Source: Nocardia vulneris
GTDB lineage: Bacteria > Actinomycetota > Actinomycetes > Mycobacteriales > Mycobacteriaceae
Assembly (NCBI RefSeq): GCF_001613425.1
Contig: NZ_BDCI01000001.1
Span: forward strand, 434,001-498,000
Reading direction: 5' to 3'
DNA: 64,000 nucleotides
The translations under genes and the position numbers were made by a program. Shown piece after piece: positions 26,441 through 34,201 of this stretch. Numbering within the stretch: position 1 is the first letter of the stretch; the number at the start of each line of letters is the position of its first letter. The notes beneath the pieces were generated by a model that had not been told where the DNA came from, ran no database searches, and worked only from the letters and a program-made list of their open reading frames with translations.

Positions 26441-26520
26441 GCATCTGCACCACTTCTCGGGATTCACACCCTTTCTGGGCGGCCAGAACGGGTGTGGATC
26501 CCGAGAAGTGGTGCAGGTGT
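26441..26520. repeat. Nearly perfect 72-nt hairpin (34-bp arms, 4-base loop)
   Basis: Bases 26445-26478 and 26483-26516 are inverted copies with 32 of 34 positions paired. The arms begin CTGCACCACTTCTCGGGATT and close on a GCGG loop. Wobble and matched pairs continue two to four bases farther out. No gene is here: the stretch 26200-27120 contains only this and the inverted pair at 26669/26956. The hairpin starts 240 bases after the TetR stop, which is far for its terminator, and no T-run follows. It could be a palindromic mobile repeat, a structured RNA or a strong terminator. Confidence 0.75.
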
Positions 26521-26668
26521 GTGGCTTTCGCGTGTCGACACGGGGCTAACTGTCGCTTGGTTTACTTGCGTTTGGGCTTGTTGGCTGGCTGCCGAAGTCT
26601 GACTTGCCCAGATTGGTGTGCCTGCCGCGGGAGTTACGTGGATGGTGCTGGGCGCGTCGGGTGGGGTT

Positions 26669-27029
26669 CCCGGCTTTAGGGGCATGTCAGGTGCGTGAAG
26701 CTGGGTTCCGGCGTGGTCGTCTGGCTGTGGCGCTGTTTTCGAGAGTTCCTTGAGGAGGTGTCAGCGGTTTCGGGTGGGTGGGGTTGTGGCTCGGCGTGTT
26801 TCGCTGGGCGAGTCGCGGGGGCACAGACCTTCCGTACGGTTCACAGCAGCTACAGCCCCTGTGAGCAGTAGGAAACCTCTGCGATCCCCAACCTATCTGT
26901 CGCTTGGTCCAGACCAACCGGTCCGCTATCCAACCGCCCTCTCTTTCCCAAACCGCTCGAGACGCAACCACAGCCAGATGACCACGCCGGAACCTCACCC
27001 CGCGCACCTGACATGCGCCTAAAGCCGGG
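26669..27029. repeat. Long inverted repeat pair flanking about 212 bases
   Basis: Bases 26669-26743 and 26956-27029 are inverted copies of about 75 bases. Perfect blocks include CCCGGCTTTAGG, GCATGTCAGGTGCG, GGTTCCGGCGTGG and TCTGGCTGTGG, broken by short mismatched stretches, giving roughly 80% agreement in the better 62 bases. A separate motif CTGTCGCTTGG appears directly repeated near 26551 and 26899. No transposase-like frame lies between the arms; frames in this region read as shadows. It may be a non-autonomous mobile element remnant or two opposed copies of a dispersed repeat. Confidence 0.65.
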
Positions 27030-27120
27030 TACGGCACACGACGTGCTCAGCACTATCCCTGCAACTCCCGCAGTAGGTATACCGAACTGGGCTGGCGCGC
27101 AAGGGACTTCGAGACAGAGC

Positions 27121-27384
27121 CTAACTCCGAGCGACCTCGGCGGTGTGCGCTGAAGAGTAGCGCTCGCCTGTGACCTGGTCGCTCAGCGGGTCCAGCGTAG
27201 CCAGCGCTTCGGCGTCCAGGGTGAGTTGCAGCGCGGCCGCGTTCTGTTCCAGCCGGGCCGGGCTGCGGGTGCCCGAAATGGCCGCCACCGCCACCCCGAG
27301 TCGCCCGGCTTGGGCGTACACCCAGGCCAGCGCCACCTGGGCCGGGGTGGCACGCAGCCGGTCGGCCACCTCGCGCACGGTCTG
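27121..27384 (-). pseudogene. 3' remnant of an aldo/keto reductase gene
   Basis: The minus frame ending with TAG at 27121 encodes VREVADRLRATPAQVALAWV, then ISGTRSPARLEQNAAALQLT and LDAEALATLDPL. This is the unmistakable last 85 or so residues of an AKR TIM barrel, including the SGTR segment that binds the NADPH phosphate. The catalytic Asp-Tyr-Lys-His tetrad, all in the missing part, is absent. Upstream the sequence jumps directly to a MerR-type promoter (27413-27443). An internal deletion that removed about 240 codons, while keeping promoter and tail, is the simplest reading. Confidence 0.7.
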
Positions 27385-27412
27385 CGCACCTCGAAACCTC
27401 AAAAACGCTTTG

Positions 27413-27443
27413 ACGCTACGACTTGGAGTGCACTCCAGGTCAA
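27413..27443 (-). promoter_or_regulatory. MerR-type promoter with 19-bp spacer and central palindrome
   Basis: On the minus strand a -35 box TTGACC (27443-27438) and a -10 box TAGCGT (27418-27413) are 19 bases apart. The spacer holds the perfect 14-bp palindrome TGGAGTGCACTCCA (27437-27424). An overlong spacer containing a dyad is the hallmark of promoters activated by MerR-family proteins. The motif is well known upstream of oxidoreductase genes in actinobacteria. No merR gene is in the window near it. Downstream lies only the aldo/keto reductase remnant. Confidence 0.7.
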
Positions 27444-27531
27444 GCCGTCCGACCGGCACCGCGTTCGGAACAACGTTGCGGGATAGCGCAGGCGCACACC
27501 AACCTCCGCTGAGCGGTGCGCGCGGGCGGGT

Positions 27532-28383
27532 TCAGTCGATAGCGCCGGCCCTCATGCGGGTGGACTGCAGAACGTCGAGGAGCTTGCGGCCGAAGGCTTC
27601 CGGGTGCTGGTTGAGTCCGCCGTGACCGCCGGGGAATTCGATGAGCGGGGTGCCGAGGCGGTCGGCCAGGGTCGCGGCCGAGCGGTACGGCAGGGTGCCG
27701 GGGGATTCCGCGCCGACGGCGAGGACGAGACGGTCGGCGACGGCGGCCAGTGCCGTTTCGTCGGGGAGGTGCGAAGTGATCTGGCGCAGTTCGTGTTCCA
27801 GCATGATCGGCAGGTTCGCCATGACGCGGGCGACCATGTCGGCGGCGCGTGGGGGCAGCGTCGCCGGGTCCGGCAGGCCGCGTAGCTGTGCGCCGACACC
27901 GGCGGCGAAGTGCGCACCGGCGACCGCCGCGCCTTCCCGATGGAACAGCTCGTAGACCTCGTCGACGAACGCGCGATGGTCGGCGGCGTCGGGCAGCAGG
28001 CCGAAGGAGGGCGGTTCGTGGGCGACGACCAGGGCGAGTCGATCGGGGTGCCGGGCGAGCAGGTCGAGCGCGACGACCGCACCGCCGCTGGCGCCGAAGA
28101 CATACACCGATTCGCCTGCGGGAGCGCGATCTTCGATGAGGCGGTGAATGTCCTCGCTCATCACCTCGACCTGTTGATCCACCGGCGGACCGTCGAGCGG
28201 GCTGCGGGAATAGCCGCGGGGATCGGCGGCCAGTACCGTGAAATGCGGCATCAGCAGTTCCGCGAGGTGATCGAACATCGCCGCGTCCGCGCCGCTGCCG
28301 GGCAGCAGCACGAGCAGCGGCCCGCTGCCGCGCTCTTCGTAGAACAGCGTCGCGCCGGGGACTTTCAGCGTGCCGGACTTCAT
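27532..28383 (-). CDS. Alpha/beta hydrolase
   Basis: A 283-residue alpha/beta hydrolase. LLPGSGADAAMFD supplies the oxyanion region, DPRGYSRSPLDGPP the conserved strand-4 turn, GASGGAVVALDLL the nucleophile elbow (Ser near 99) and the FPGGHGGLNQHPEAF segment the catalytic His. The D-P-R-G-Y-S-R-S pattern is common in small esterases and in peroxidase-like hydrolases of soil actinobacteria; the substrate is unknown. Its ATG overlaps the stop of the upstream TetR gene in the string ATGA, so regulator and hydrolase are one operon. Confidence 0.87.
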   Translation of the reverse strand: MKSGTLKVPGATLFYEERGSGPLLVLLPGSGADAAMFDHLAELLMPHFTVLAADPRGYSRSPLDGPPVDQQVEVMSEDIHRLIEDRAPAGESVYVFGASGGAVVALDLLARHPDRLALVVAHEPPSFGLLPDAADHRAFVDEVYELFHREGAAVAGAHFAAGVGAQLRGLPDPATLPPRAADMVARVMANLPIMLEHELRQITSHLPDETALAAVADRLVLAVGAESPGTLPYRSAATLADRLGTPLIEFPGGHGGLNQHPEAFGRKLLDVLQSTRMRAGAID

Positions 28384-28976
28384 GATTCATCCTTCTTCTC
28401 GGGTGACGGCCACCGCTCGAGCGCGACGTGCAGGGCATCGATGATGCGTTCCCAGGAGGCGGCGGTATCGCGGGAGTGCTGGAAGCCGCCGCCGGCCTCC
28501 AGCGCGGCGTAGCCGTGAAAGGTGCTGCGCAACAGGCGAACCGCGTCGGTGAGGTCCGGTTCTGTCAACCCGTAGGCGCGCAACATGCCGTAGGTGAGTT
28601 CGACGGCCCGCGCCGCCCCGGGACCGGCGTCGACCAGGCCGGGCGGCACCGGCGATTGGGTCGCGGCGTAGCGACCGGGGTGGCGCAGGGCGTAGTCGCG
28701 CCAGGTGTGCGCGTATGCCGCGAGGGCGTCGCGACCCGCGCGGCCCGCGACGGCGGCCGCGATCAGCTCGGTCTTCTCCGCCGCGGCCAGCACGCTCACC
28801 CGCGCCCGCAGCTCCTGCAGGTTCTTGACGTGCGAATAGAGACTGGCGTCCTTGACACCGAACTGCTTGGCCAACGCCGACATGGTGACGCCGTCGAAAC
28901 CGATCGCGTCCGCGAGATCGGCGGCCGCGCGCGTGATCCGTTCCGCGCTCAAACCCGCTCGCGCCATCACGGGCAC
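28380..28976 (-). CDS. TetR-family regulator with WHG-type C-terminal domain
   Basis: A 198-residue regulator. The HTH is ITRAAADLADAIGFDGVTMS, then LAKQFGVKDASLYSHVKNL. The C-terminal domain contains the RSTFHGYAALEAGGGF block of the TetR_C_33 (WHG) branch. It is translationally coupled to the downstream hydrolase (ATGA overlap) and probably represses its own operon through the palindromes at 28989-29025, just upstream of its start. Confidence 0.88.
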   Translation of the reverse strand: MPVMARAGLSAERITRAAADLADAIGFDGVTMSALAKQFGVKDASLYSHVKNLQELRARVSVLAAAEKTELIAAAVAGRAGRDALAAYAHTWRDYALRHPGRYAATQSPVPPGLVDAGPGAARAVELTYGMLRAYGLTEPDLTDAVRLLRSTFHGYAALEAGGGFQHSRDTAASWERIIDALHVALERWPSPEKKDES

Positions 28977-28988
28977 ACCTCCTCGTAG

Positions 28989-29025
28989 CTAGGTCGCCTA
29001 GTTTATAACCTAATCATATTAGGTT
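28989..29025 (-). promoter_or_regulatory. Putative TetR operator/promoter region
   Basis: Two dyads lie just upstream of the TetR gene: CTAGGTCGCCTAG (28989-29001, 5-bp arms) and AACCTAATCATATTAGGTT (29007-29025, 8-bp perfect arms with a 3-base centre). The stretch is strikingly AT-rich for this genome. Position and symmetry suit an autoregulatory TetR site overlapping the promoter of the tetR-hydrolase operon. The assignment is inferred from position only. Confidence 0.65.
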
Positions 29026-29158
29026 ACGCAACAGGCGATGGTCGGAGGTGCGCTGTGAGACCGGGCCGCAGTTCGGCTGAACCGGGCACCTGGGCGGCGG
29101 CGCTGCCCTCGCCGCCGCCCAGGACGAGCACCGGGCGGCCCGAGACGAAGGCGCCCGG

Positions 29159-29197
29159 CGTTGGTGACCGCGCGGTCCGGCGCGTCGGTCACCAACG
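29159..29197 (-). terminator. Strong hairpin terminator of the exported hydrolase-fold protein
   Basis: CGTTGGTGACCG (29159-29170) and CGGTCACCAACG (29186-29197) form a perfect 12-bp stem with a 15-base loop. It begins two bases past the stop of the minus-strand gene ending at 29199. No U-run is seen on the minus strand, which is usual for high-GC actinobacterial terminators. The 130 bases beyond it toward the TetR operator show no gene. Confidence 0.65.
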
Positions 29198-29198
29198 A

Positions 29199-31013
29199 CT
29201 ATGGGGTCAAGCCCCGGATGAACTCGGCGAGATATTGCCCGCTGTAGTCCGGCTTTCCGTTGTTCTGCACCGCGGCGGCCCCGATCGTGTCCACGTGGGT
29301 GTAGCCGGGCAGCTGCTCCACCTGTGCGGTCGGCGGCGCGGGAAGCCAAGTGCCGACGCCGTATTGGACGACGCTGTCCCCGGCGTACGCGATGAAATTC
29401 GGCTTCGTGCGACTCATGTTGTGGTAGCGCAGGTTCACCATGTCGCCGGTGCGCGCGCCGCCGAAACCGGCGCCGATATCGATGATCATGCGCAGCGGGA
29501 AGTAGGTCTCCCAGTACGCCGTCGGCCAGCCGGTGCCCAATTGCCGTGCCACCTCGTGGATATCGGCGATCTCCCGGTTCGGCGCCGTCCACGGGACGCC
29601 GACGACGTCGTTGTAGTTGCGCCACGAATACAGCGCCGTGCGGTCGGTGGGGCCCACCCGGGTCTGCGGTCCGGCGCTCATCCGCAGATAGTTGCCCAGC
29701 ACCGGAACCTGGGTCAGCCCACCGTGATTCGGGAACGTCTTCTCGGCCACCGGGCCGCCCGCCAACGCGCCGACACCTTGCTGGAGCAGCGCGAAATTGC
29801 CGGAGTTGTTGTCGATGAACGTGCCGAGCAACGCCGCATTGGTGAACCGATAGTCGCGGATGGTGCCCTCACCATTCGCGCCGCCCGTGACCGCGGCCGC
29901 CCAGCTCGGGCTGAACAGGGTGGTGAGTGTCGCCTCGATATCTGGATCGTGGATGTGCGCGAGCAGTTGGCTTTCCGCGTCCGGCTCCAGATGCGCGGCG
30001 AGCCCGGCCAACCGGTAGAGCATCATGGCTTTGGTGCCGATCACCGGCATCGGGCCGAGCGTGCGCATCGGCAGCACGCCGCTGTCGAATCCGGCCTTGA
30101 GCACCCCGTTGGTGGGGCCGGTGATGGCTTCGGTGACATCGCGGAAGAACGGCGTGTTCTGGATCGCGGCCGGGTCCGAGGACACCATGGAGTCCTGCGC
30201 GGCGAAGGCAGCGCACTGGTTGTAGCCGGCATCGGCCTGGGTGCCCGGGTTGCCGTCGAAATCCCAGTCCGAGAAGAACCCGGTGACCAGACCGCCCATC
30301 GAGATACCGGTGCAGACGTATTTCCGTTGCCGCTCAGCCTGATCCGGCAGCTCGTGCAGCATGATCTCGTACTGGTCACGTACCACGCGCTCCAAGCCGA
30401 AGGCATCCAGGATCGGCAGGTCCGCCGAGGCCTTGAACCCGGCGAAGGTGCGGCCCTCGAGCGGCTTGCCGTTGAAGTAGTAGTCGACCGCGTCGAGATA
30501 GTTGCCCGACTGCAGTGCGTAGTCGAAGCCGACTGTCTCATCCAAGCAGGAGCCGCGCCGGGCCAGCGCCCAGAATTCGACGTTGCGACCGAGCGATTTC
30601 GCCGAACGCACCGTGTTCGCCGCGACGCCGTCGGAATTGATTGCGCCGCCGATCATTCCGCCCTGCTGCACCACCACTGCGTCCGCGTCCCGCGCGTCCT
30701 GCGGACTGCCCACCGCGCGGTAACGCAGATATCCGGTGCGCTCGCACGACCCAGGATGCGGTGCGGCGCTTGCCGGTAGCGGGAGCAGAAAGCTCACGTA
30801 GGAGACCGCGATGCCGTCGCGGGTCGCGATCTGCTGCTCCTGCCGGTCCGTGGCCGCCGAGGCGGGCGGATCCTCCGCTGCCGCCGAGCCCGGCGGTAGC
30901 AGTCCGGCGGCGACCACCGTGATCGCTACCGTTGCCGCCCAACCGTTTCGGCGCCCGCCGCGCCCCCGCCCCTGCTGTTTCGGCCGTCCGAGACGCCGTG
31001 TCGCTCTTGCCAC
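29199..31013 (-). CDS. Exported alpha/beta-hydrolase-fold protein of unknown specificity
   Basis: A 604-residue protein with a GTG start and an N-terminal export signal: a long Arg-rich region, then WAATVAITVVAAGLL and a cleavage region near SAAAE. The mature part carries TGISMGGLVTGFF, a GxSxGG nucleophile elbow, near residue 240. QQGGMIGGAINSDG precedes it and YTHVDTIGAAAVQ lies near the C-terminus, where a catalytic His is expected. Several Cys residues (CERTGYLRY, SCLDETVG) may form disulfides. It is probably a secreted esterase, lipase or peptidase, but no close family is recognised. A perfect 12-bp hairpin follows its stop. Confidence 0.72.
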   Translation of the reverse strand: MARATRRLGRPKQQGRGRGGRRNGWAATVAITVVAAGLLPPGSAAAEDPPASAATDRQEQQIATRDGIAVSYVSFLLPLPASAAPHPGSCERTGYLRYRAVGSPQDARDADAVVVQQGGMIGGAINSDGVAANTVRSAKSLGRNVEFWALARRGSCLDETVGFDYALQSGNYLDAVDYYFNGKPLEGRTFAGFKASADLPILDAFGLERVVRDQYEIMLHELPDQAERQRKYVCTGISMGGLVTGFFSDWDFDGNPGTQADAGYNQCAAFAAQDSMVSSDPAAIQNTPFFRDVTEAITGPTNGVLKAGFDSGVLPMRTLGPMPVIGTKAMMLYRLAGLAAHLEPDAESQLLAHIHDPDIEATLTTLFSPSWAAAVTGGANGEGTIRDYRFTNAALLGTFIDNNSGNFALLQQGVGALAGGPVAEKTFPNHGGLTQVPVLGNYLRMSAGPQTRVGPTDRTALYSWRNYNDVVGVPWTAPNREIADIHEVARQLGTGWPTAYWETYFPLRMIIDIGAGFGGARTGDMVNLRYHNMSRTKPNFIAYAGDSVVQYGVGTWLPAPPTAQVEQLPGYTHVDTIGAAAVQNNGKPDYSGQYLAEFIRGLTP

Positions 31014-31230
31014 GGTTAGTCACGTTGCCACCCACCGTGTCCCACGTCACTGGTGCATTTGTCAGGAGAAGCCCGCCCACCTAGTGCATTCCAACAACTT
31101 TCGTCCCCGCACCGGCGTTGCGACCCAGACGGCAGGAGCCGTCCGGCGGGTCGGACATCGTGTGCGTCGCTCCGACGGCGCCTTTCCCAACACCGGGAAC
31201 TCGACCGGCGCATCGCATAGTGTCGAGGAC

Positions 31231-32919
31231 ATGACCGAGCTGGCCGAAAGGGTCGCACGCCTCGCGCAAGAGTTCGCGGAATCCGGAGCGACCAGTGGGA
31301 TATTGCGCATGCACCACGGCCAGTGGAGCAACGGAATCGATCCGTCGTACGTGGTCGGCACCGATCGGGTGCACCAGGTGACCGGCAGACGCGAACTGGC
31401 CCACGCGGTGCGCGCCGAACTCGGCGTCGATATGGACGGCGTAGTAGAGATGCGGCTTCGGCTGGCCGACGGCAACTACGAGTTCCAGTACCAGTGCACC
31501 CCCGGCTCGACCGAGCACTATTGGGACGCTGTGCGACGGCTGGTCCTCGACCCCGACTATCGATATCCGGGGCATCGGCAACCGATCGCGGCGGCCGACA
31601 CGGTGCCCGACGACCGTCCCACCGACCCGGCGATCCTGGCGACAGTGCGTGAGCTGGTACGCGAGTACATCGACGCCTACACGGCGGCCCACTCGCGTGC
31701 ACCCGAGCTGGCCGCGGGCACGGCCGAGGCCGAGATCGCCGCGGCGGAGGCGCGGATCGGCCGACGGCTGCCGGAAGACCTGCGGGCCCTGTACCGGCTG
31801 GTCGGCTACGACCACGACGACCGCGGCGTGCTCGGTATCACCCGGCTGTCGCCGCTCAGCGACGTCGCCACGAGTCATCGGTCCGACAGTCCGACGGCGA
31901 TGGGGTTGTCGGCGGACAGTCGATCCGTGGGGGAGGACTCGCTGTTCGCCGGCGATCGGGTGGTGCCGGAAGGCTGGCCGCACAGCACGATTCAACGCGT
32001 CTCGCGCAGTGCGGGGTGGATCTTCATCGGCACCAGCGATCGCCACGCGCACGCGGTCGACCTGGAGCCCGGTCCGGCTGGTCGCCGCGGGCAGTTGATC
32101 GAAGTCGGCCTCGAATACGATTCGGCCACGCGCTGGGCCGAATCCGTGACCGAGGCACTGCAGATGTCGATCGAATCGCAGCGCGCCCCGGAGAACTTCG
32201 AGAGTCTTTACGGCACAGCGCAACCCACCCACGCTCGTCGACTGCACGACCCGACGGAGACGATCGAAGATCTGCCCGACAAGTTCACCGTGCAGAAACT
32301 CGACGTCGGCTCCCGCGACTCCTTCGACGCCGCCGAACTCGCGGCCCTGCCGATGCTGCGCCAGTTGCGGCTCGACAGCGCGGGGTCGGCGAACCTTGCA
32401 GTACCGCACGATATCCCGCTCGAATCACTGTGGGCGAGCGCCCCGCGCCTCGACCTCGCGCCACTGTCGGGCCACCCCGTGCTGTGGGACGTGCACCTGG
32501 CCGGAGCGCAGCATCCGGTGCGCATCGCACCGCTGGCTGCGCTGAAAAACCTGCAGCGACTGGACATCTCCGAGATCGACATCGCCGATCCGGAAATCAT
32601 CGCCGAACTGGCGAACCTGCGCGTCCTGGTGGCGAACCTGCGGCAGTGGCGTCGGCTGCGCGAACTCGACGCCGTACCCGCGCATCTCGCCGCAGCGGAG
32701 TTGGCGGGCGACGCATCGTTCGCAGAGGAAGCGGCGTGGGCGGGCACCTTCGGCGCCGAAGGTGCCGAATTGCCCGTCGTCCGCGGCACCCTCACCGAAA
32801 TTCGAGTCCGGTCACAACCCGAGCCCGACGACTCGGAAGCGCGGATAGCCGACGTCGTAGCGGACGTTCCCTGGAACTTGCTGCTCCAACTGCGCCGCGA
32901 GCCAGAGTCCGGCGGATAG
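31231..32919 (+). CDS. SMI1/KNR4 (SUKH)-domain protein with leucine-rich repeats
   Basis: A 562-residue protein in three parts. Residues 1-130 resemble the YezG/DUF600-like fold (YEFQYQCTPGSTEHYWDAVR). Residues about 167-310 are an SMI1/KNR4 domain (IAAAEARIGRRLPEDLRALY, then FAGDRVVPEGWP and FIGTSDRHAHAVDLEP). Residues about 390-520 carry irregular leucine-rich repeats (LAALPMLRQLRLDSAG, LAALKNLQRLDISEIDI). SMI1/SUKH domains are typical of immunity proteins that neutralise contact-delivered toxins. No toxin gene is adjacent, so an immunity role is only an inference. ATG 31231 is chosen; the longer frame overlaps the divergent gene. The 217-base gap upstream shows no gene. Confidence 0.75.
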   Translation: MTELAERVARLAQEFAESGATSGILRMHHGQWSNGIDPSYVVGTDRVHQVTGRRELAHAVRAELGVDMDGVVEMRLRLADGNYEFQYQCTPGSTEHYWDAVRRLVLDPDYRYPGHRQPIAAADTVPDDRPTDPAILATVRELVREYIDAYTAAHSRAPELAAGTAEAEIAAAEARIGRRLPEDLRALYRLVGYDHDDRGVLGITRLSPLSDVATSHRSDSPTAMGLSADSRSVGEDSLFAGDRVVPEGWPHSTIQRVSRSAGWIFIGTSDRHAHAVDLEPGPAGRRGQLIEVGLEYDSATRWAESVTEALQMSIESQRAPENFESLYGTAQPTHARRLHDPTETIEDLPDKFTVQKLDVGSRDSFDAAELAALPMLRQLRLDSAGSANLAVPHDIPLESLWASAPRLDLAPLSGHPVLWDVHLAGAQHPVRIAPLAALKNLQRLDISEIDIADPEIIAELANLRVLVANLRQWRRLRELDAVPAHLAAAELAGDASFAEEAAWAGTFGAEGAELPVVRGTLTEIRVRSQPEPDDSEARIADVVADVPWNLLLQLRREPESGG

Positions 32920-32928
32920 CAGCCTGAA

Positions 32929-33130
32929 CTACTGTTGCCCGGCGCGAATGCGTTGGGCGAGAAACAGAGCCGCGCGATCGAGGGCCTCGTCCGCCTCGTC
33001 GGCGCGGATCATGCCGGCGTGGGCGTGGAGCGTGCGTGCAGCCTTTTCCGCGGGAACCGACCTGAGTTCGCGCTGTGGCTGCGTTCCTTGGACACCAAGA
33101 TTTGCTATTTCGGCAAGTTTCCTTGCCGAA
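32929..33130 (-). pseudogene. Possible degraded ORF on the minus strand
   Basis: A minus-strand frame with stop TAG at 32929-32931 encodes EKAARTLHAHAGMIRADEAD and ALDRAALFLAQRIRAGQQ. It is amphipathic and Ala/Arg/Glu-rich in a way that looks protein-like rather than random. It has no convincing start codon, and upstream it runs into palindromic regulatory sequence. It may be the end of a lost regulator divergent from the flavoenzyme gene, or chance. I do not recognise a family. Confidence 0.25.
33087..33130 (+). promoter_or_regulatory. Palindromic operator region upstream of the flavoenzyme
   Basis: Two dyads lie within 75 bases of the flavoenzyme start: CTTGGACACCAAG (33087-33099, 5-bp arms) and TTCGGCAAG/CTTGCCGAA (33109-33117 and 33122-33130, 9-bp perfect arms around TTTC). 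The region is AT-richer than average. They probably bind one regulator that controls the gene at 33159. The regulator is not identified in this neighbourhood. Confidence 0.6.
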
Positions 33131-33158
33131 TGTGTCCGAGAACGCGCAGCATCGCCGC

Positions 33159-34139
33159 ATGCGTGAATTCGATGTTGTCGTTATCGGGGGTGGTGCTGCA
33201 GGGCTCGCGGCAGCCGTGACCCTGAGCCGTGCCCGACGGAAGGTCCTGGTCGTCGACGCAGGCTCGCCTCGTAACGCGGCCGCCACCGCGGTCCACAGCT
33301 ACCTCGGCCATGAGGGCATCGACCCACGCGAGCTGCTGGCGATCGGCCGCTCAGAGGTCGAGCAGTATGGCGGCGTCGTGCGCAGCGGAACCGCGGTGGG
33401 CGTGAAACGAGTCAGTGAATCCACCCTGAAGATCACCCTTTCGGACAACACGACCCTCGACGCCAGGAGGGTGCTCATCGCCACCGGCGTCGTCGATGAA
33501 CTACCCGACATTCCTCAGCTGGCCGACCGCTGGGGCCGCGACGTGCTGCACTGCGCGTACTGCCACGGATACGAGGTGCGAGACAAAGCCATCGGCCTCA
33601 TCGCCAGTGGGGTCGCCTCACTTCACCAAGCGCAGTTGTGGCGCCAGTGGAGCGACAAGGTCACCTTGTTCACGAACGAGGCGGTCGAACTGACCGAGCC
33701 CCAGCGGGCCGAATTCGCGGCGCGCCAGATCACCGTGGTTCCTGGCCGGGTCACTGGCATCGAGGTCACCGACGACGAGCTCGGCGGCATCCGGGTCGGT
33801 GACGAGGTCATCGCTGTTCAGGCTGCGGTCGTTTTCCCGGTTTCGGTGGCGAAGGTGGACGACCTGTTAGCCGAGTTGGGGCTGGAGGCCGAGCGGAAGG
33901 AGATGGATGGTCAGGTCATCGGCGCGACCCTGAATGCCGACACCCAGGTGGGGAAGACCGCCGTTCCGGGAGTTTGGGCGGCAGGAAACGTTCGCGGCCA
34001 CCGCGCACAGGTAATCGACGCGGCTGCGCAGGGCGGGCTTACCGCGGCGATGATGAACATCGACCTGGTCGAGGAAGACGTACGCCGTGCCGTCATGGGA
34101 ACACCGTTCTCGACGGAGATGGAGCGCGAAGTCACCTAG
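33159..34139 (+). CDS. Thioredoxin-reductase-like FAD/NAD(P)-dependent oxidoreductase
   Basis: A 326-residue two-dinucleotide-domain flavoprotein. The N-terminal FAD motif is VVVIGGGAAGLAAAVTLSRA (GxGxxA), and a CAYCHGYE redox motif with a CxxC pair lies near residues 130-133. LIASGVASLHQAQLWRQWSD stands where the NAD(P) GxGxxA motif would be, but the Gly pattern there is poor. The C-terminal TAVPGVWAAGNVRGHRAQVI closes the FAD domain. Members of this low-molecular-weight class without thioredoxin genes nearby reduce diverse disulfides or act as ferredoxin/nitroreductase-like enzymes. The weak second motif leaves the electron donor uncertain. It is preceded by palindromic operator-like sequences. 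Confidence 0.82.
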   Translation: MREFDVVVIGGGAAGLAAAVTLSRARRKVLVVDAGSPRNAAATAVHSYLGHEGIDPRELLAIGRSEVEQYGGVVRSGTAVGVKRVSESTLKITLSDNTTLDARRVLIATGVVDELPDIPQLADRWGRDVLHCAYCHGYEVRDKAIGLIASGVASLHQAQLWRQWSDKVTLFTNEAVELTEPQRAEFAARQITVVPGRVTGIEVTDDELGGIRVGDEVIAVQAAVVFPVSVAKVDDLLAELGLEAERKEMDGQVIGATLNADTQVGKTAVPGVWAAGNVRGHRAQVIDAAAQGGLTAAMMNIDLVEEDVRRAVMGTPFSTEMEREVT

Positions 34140-34201
34140 CCGCCAGGGCAGTAACGACCGAGCCGCACACCTGATGCGGGTGTGCGGCTCGGATAGGACG
34201 A

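Noticed and set aside
26687..27037. Minus-strand ORF of 116 codons spanning the inverted repeat
   Set aside because: It lies across both repeat arms, is rich in Arg/Pro/Trp typical of shadow frames in high-GC DNA, has no ribosome site and matches no family I know.
29020..29158. Minus-strand peptide containing SGRPVLVLGGGEGSAAAQ beyond the hydrolase terminator
   Set aside because: Looks mildly protein-like but has no start, lies between a terminator and a TetR operator, and matches no known family end.
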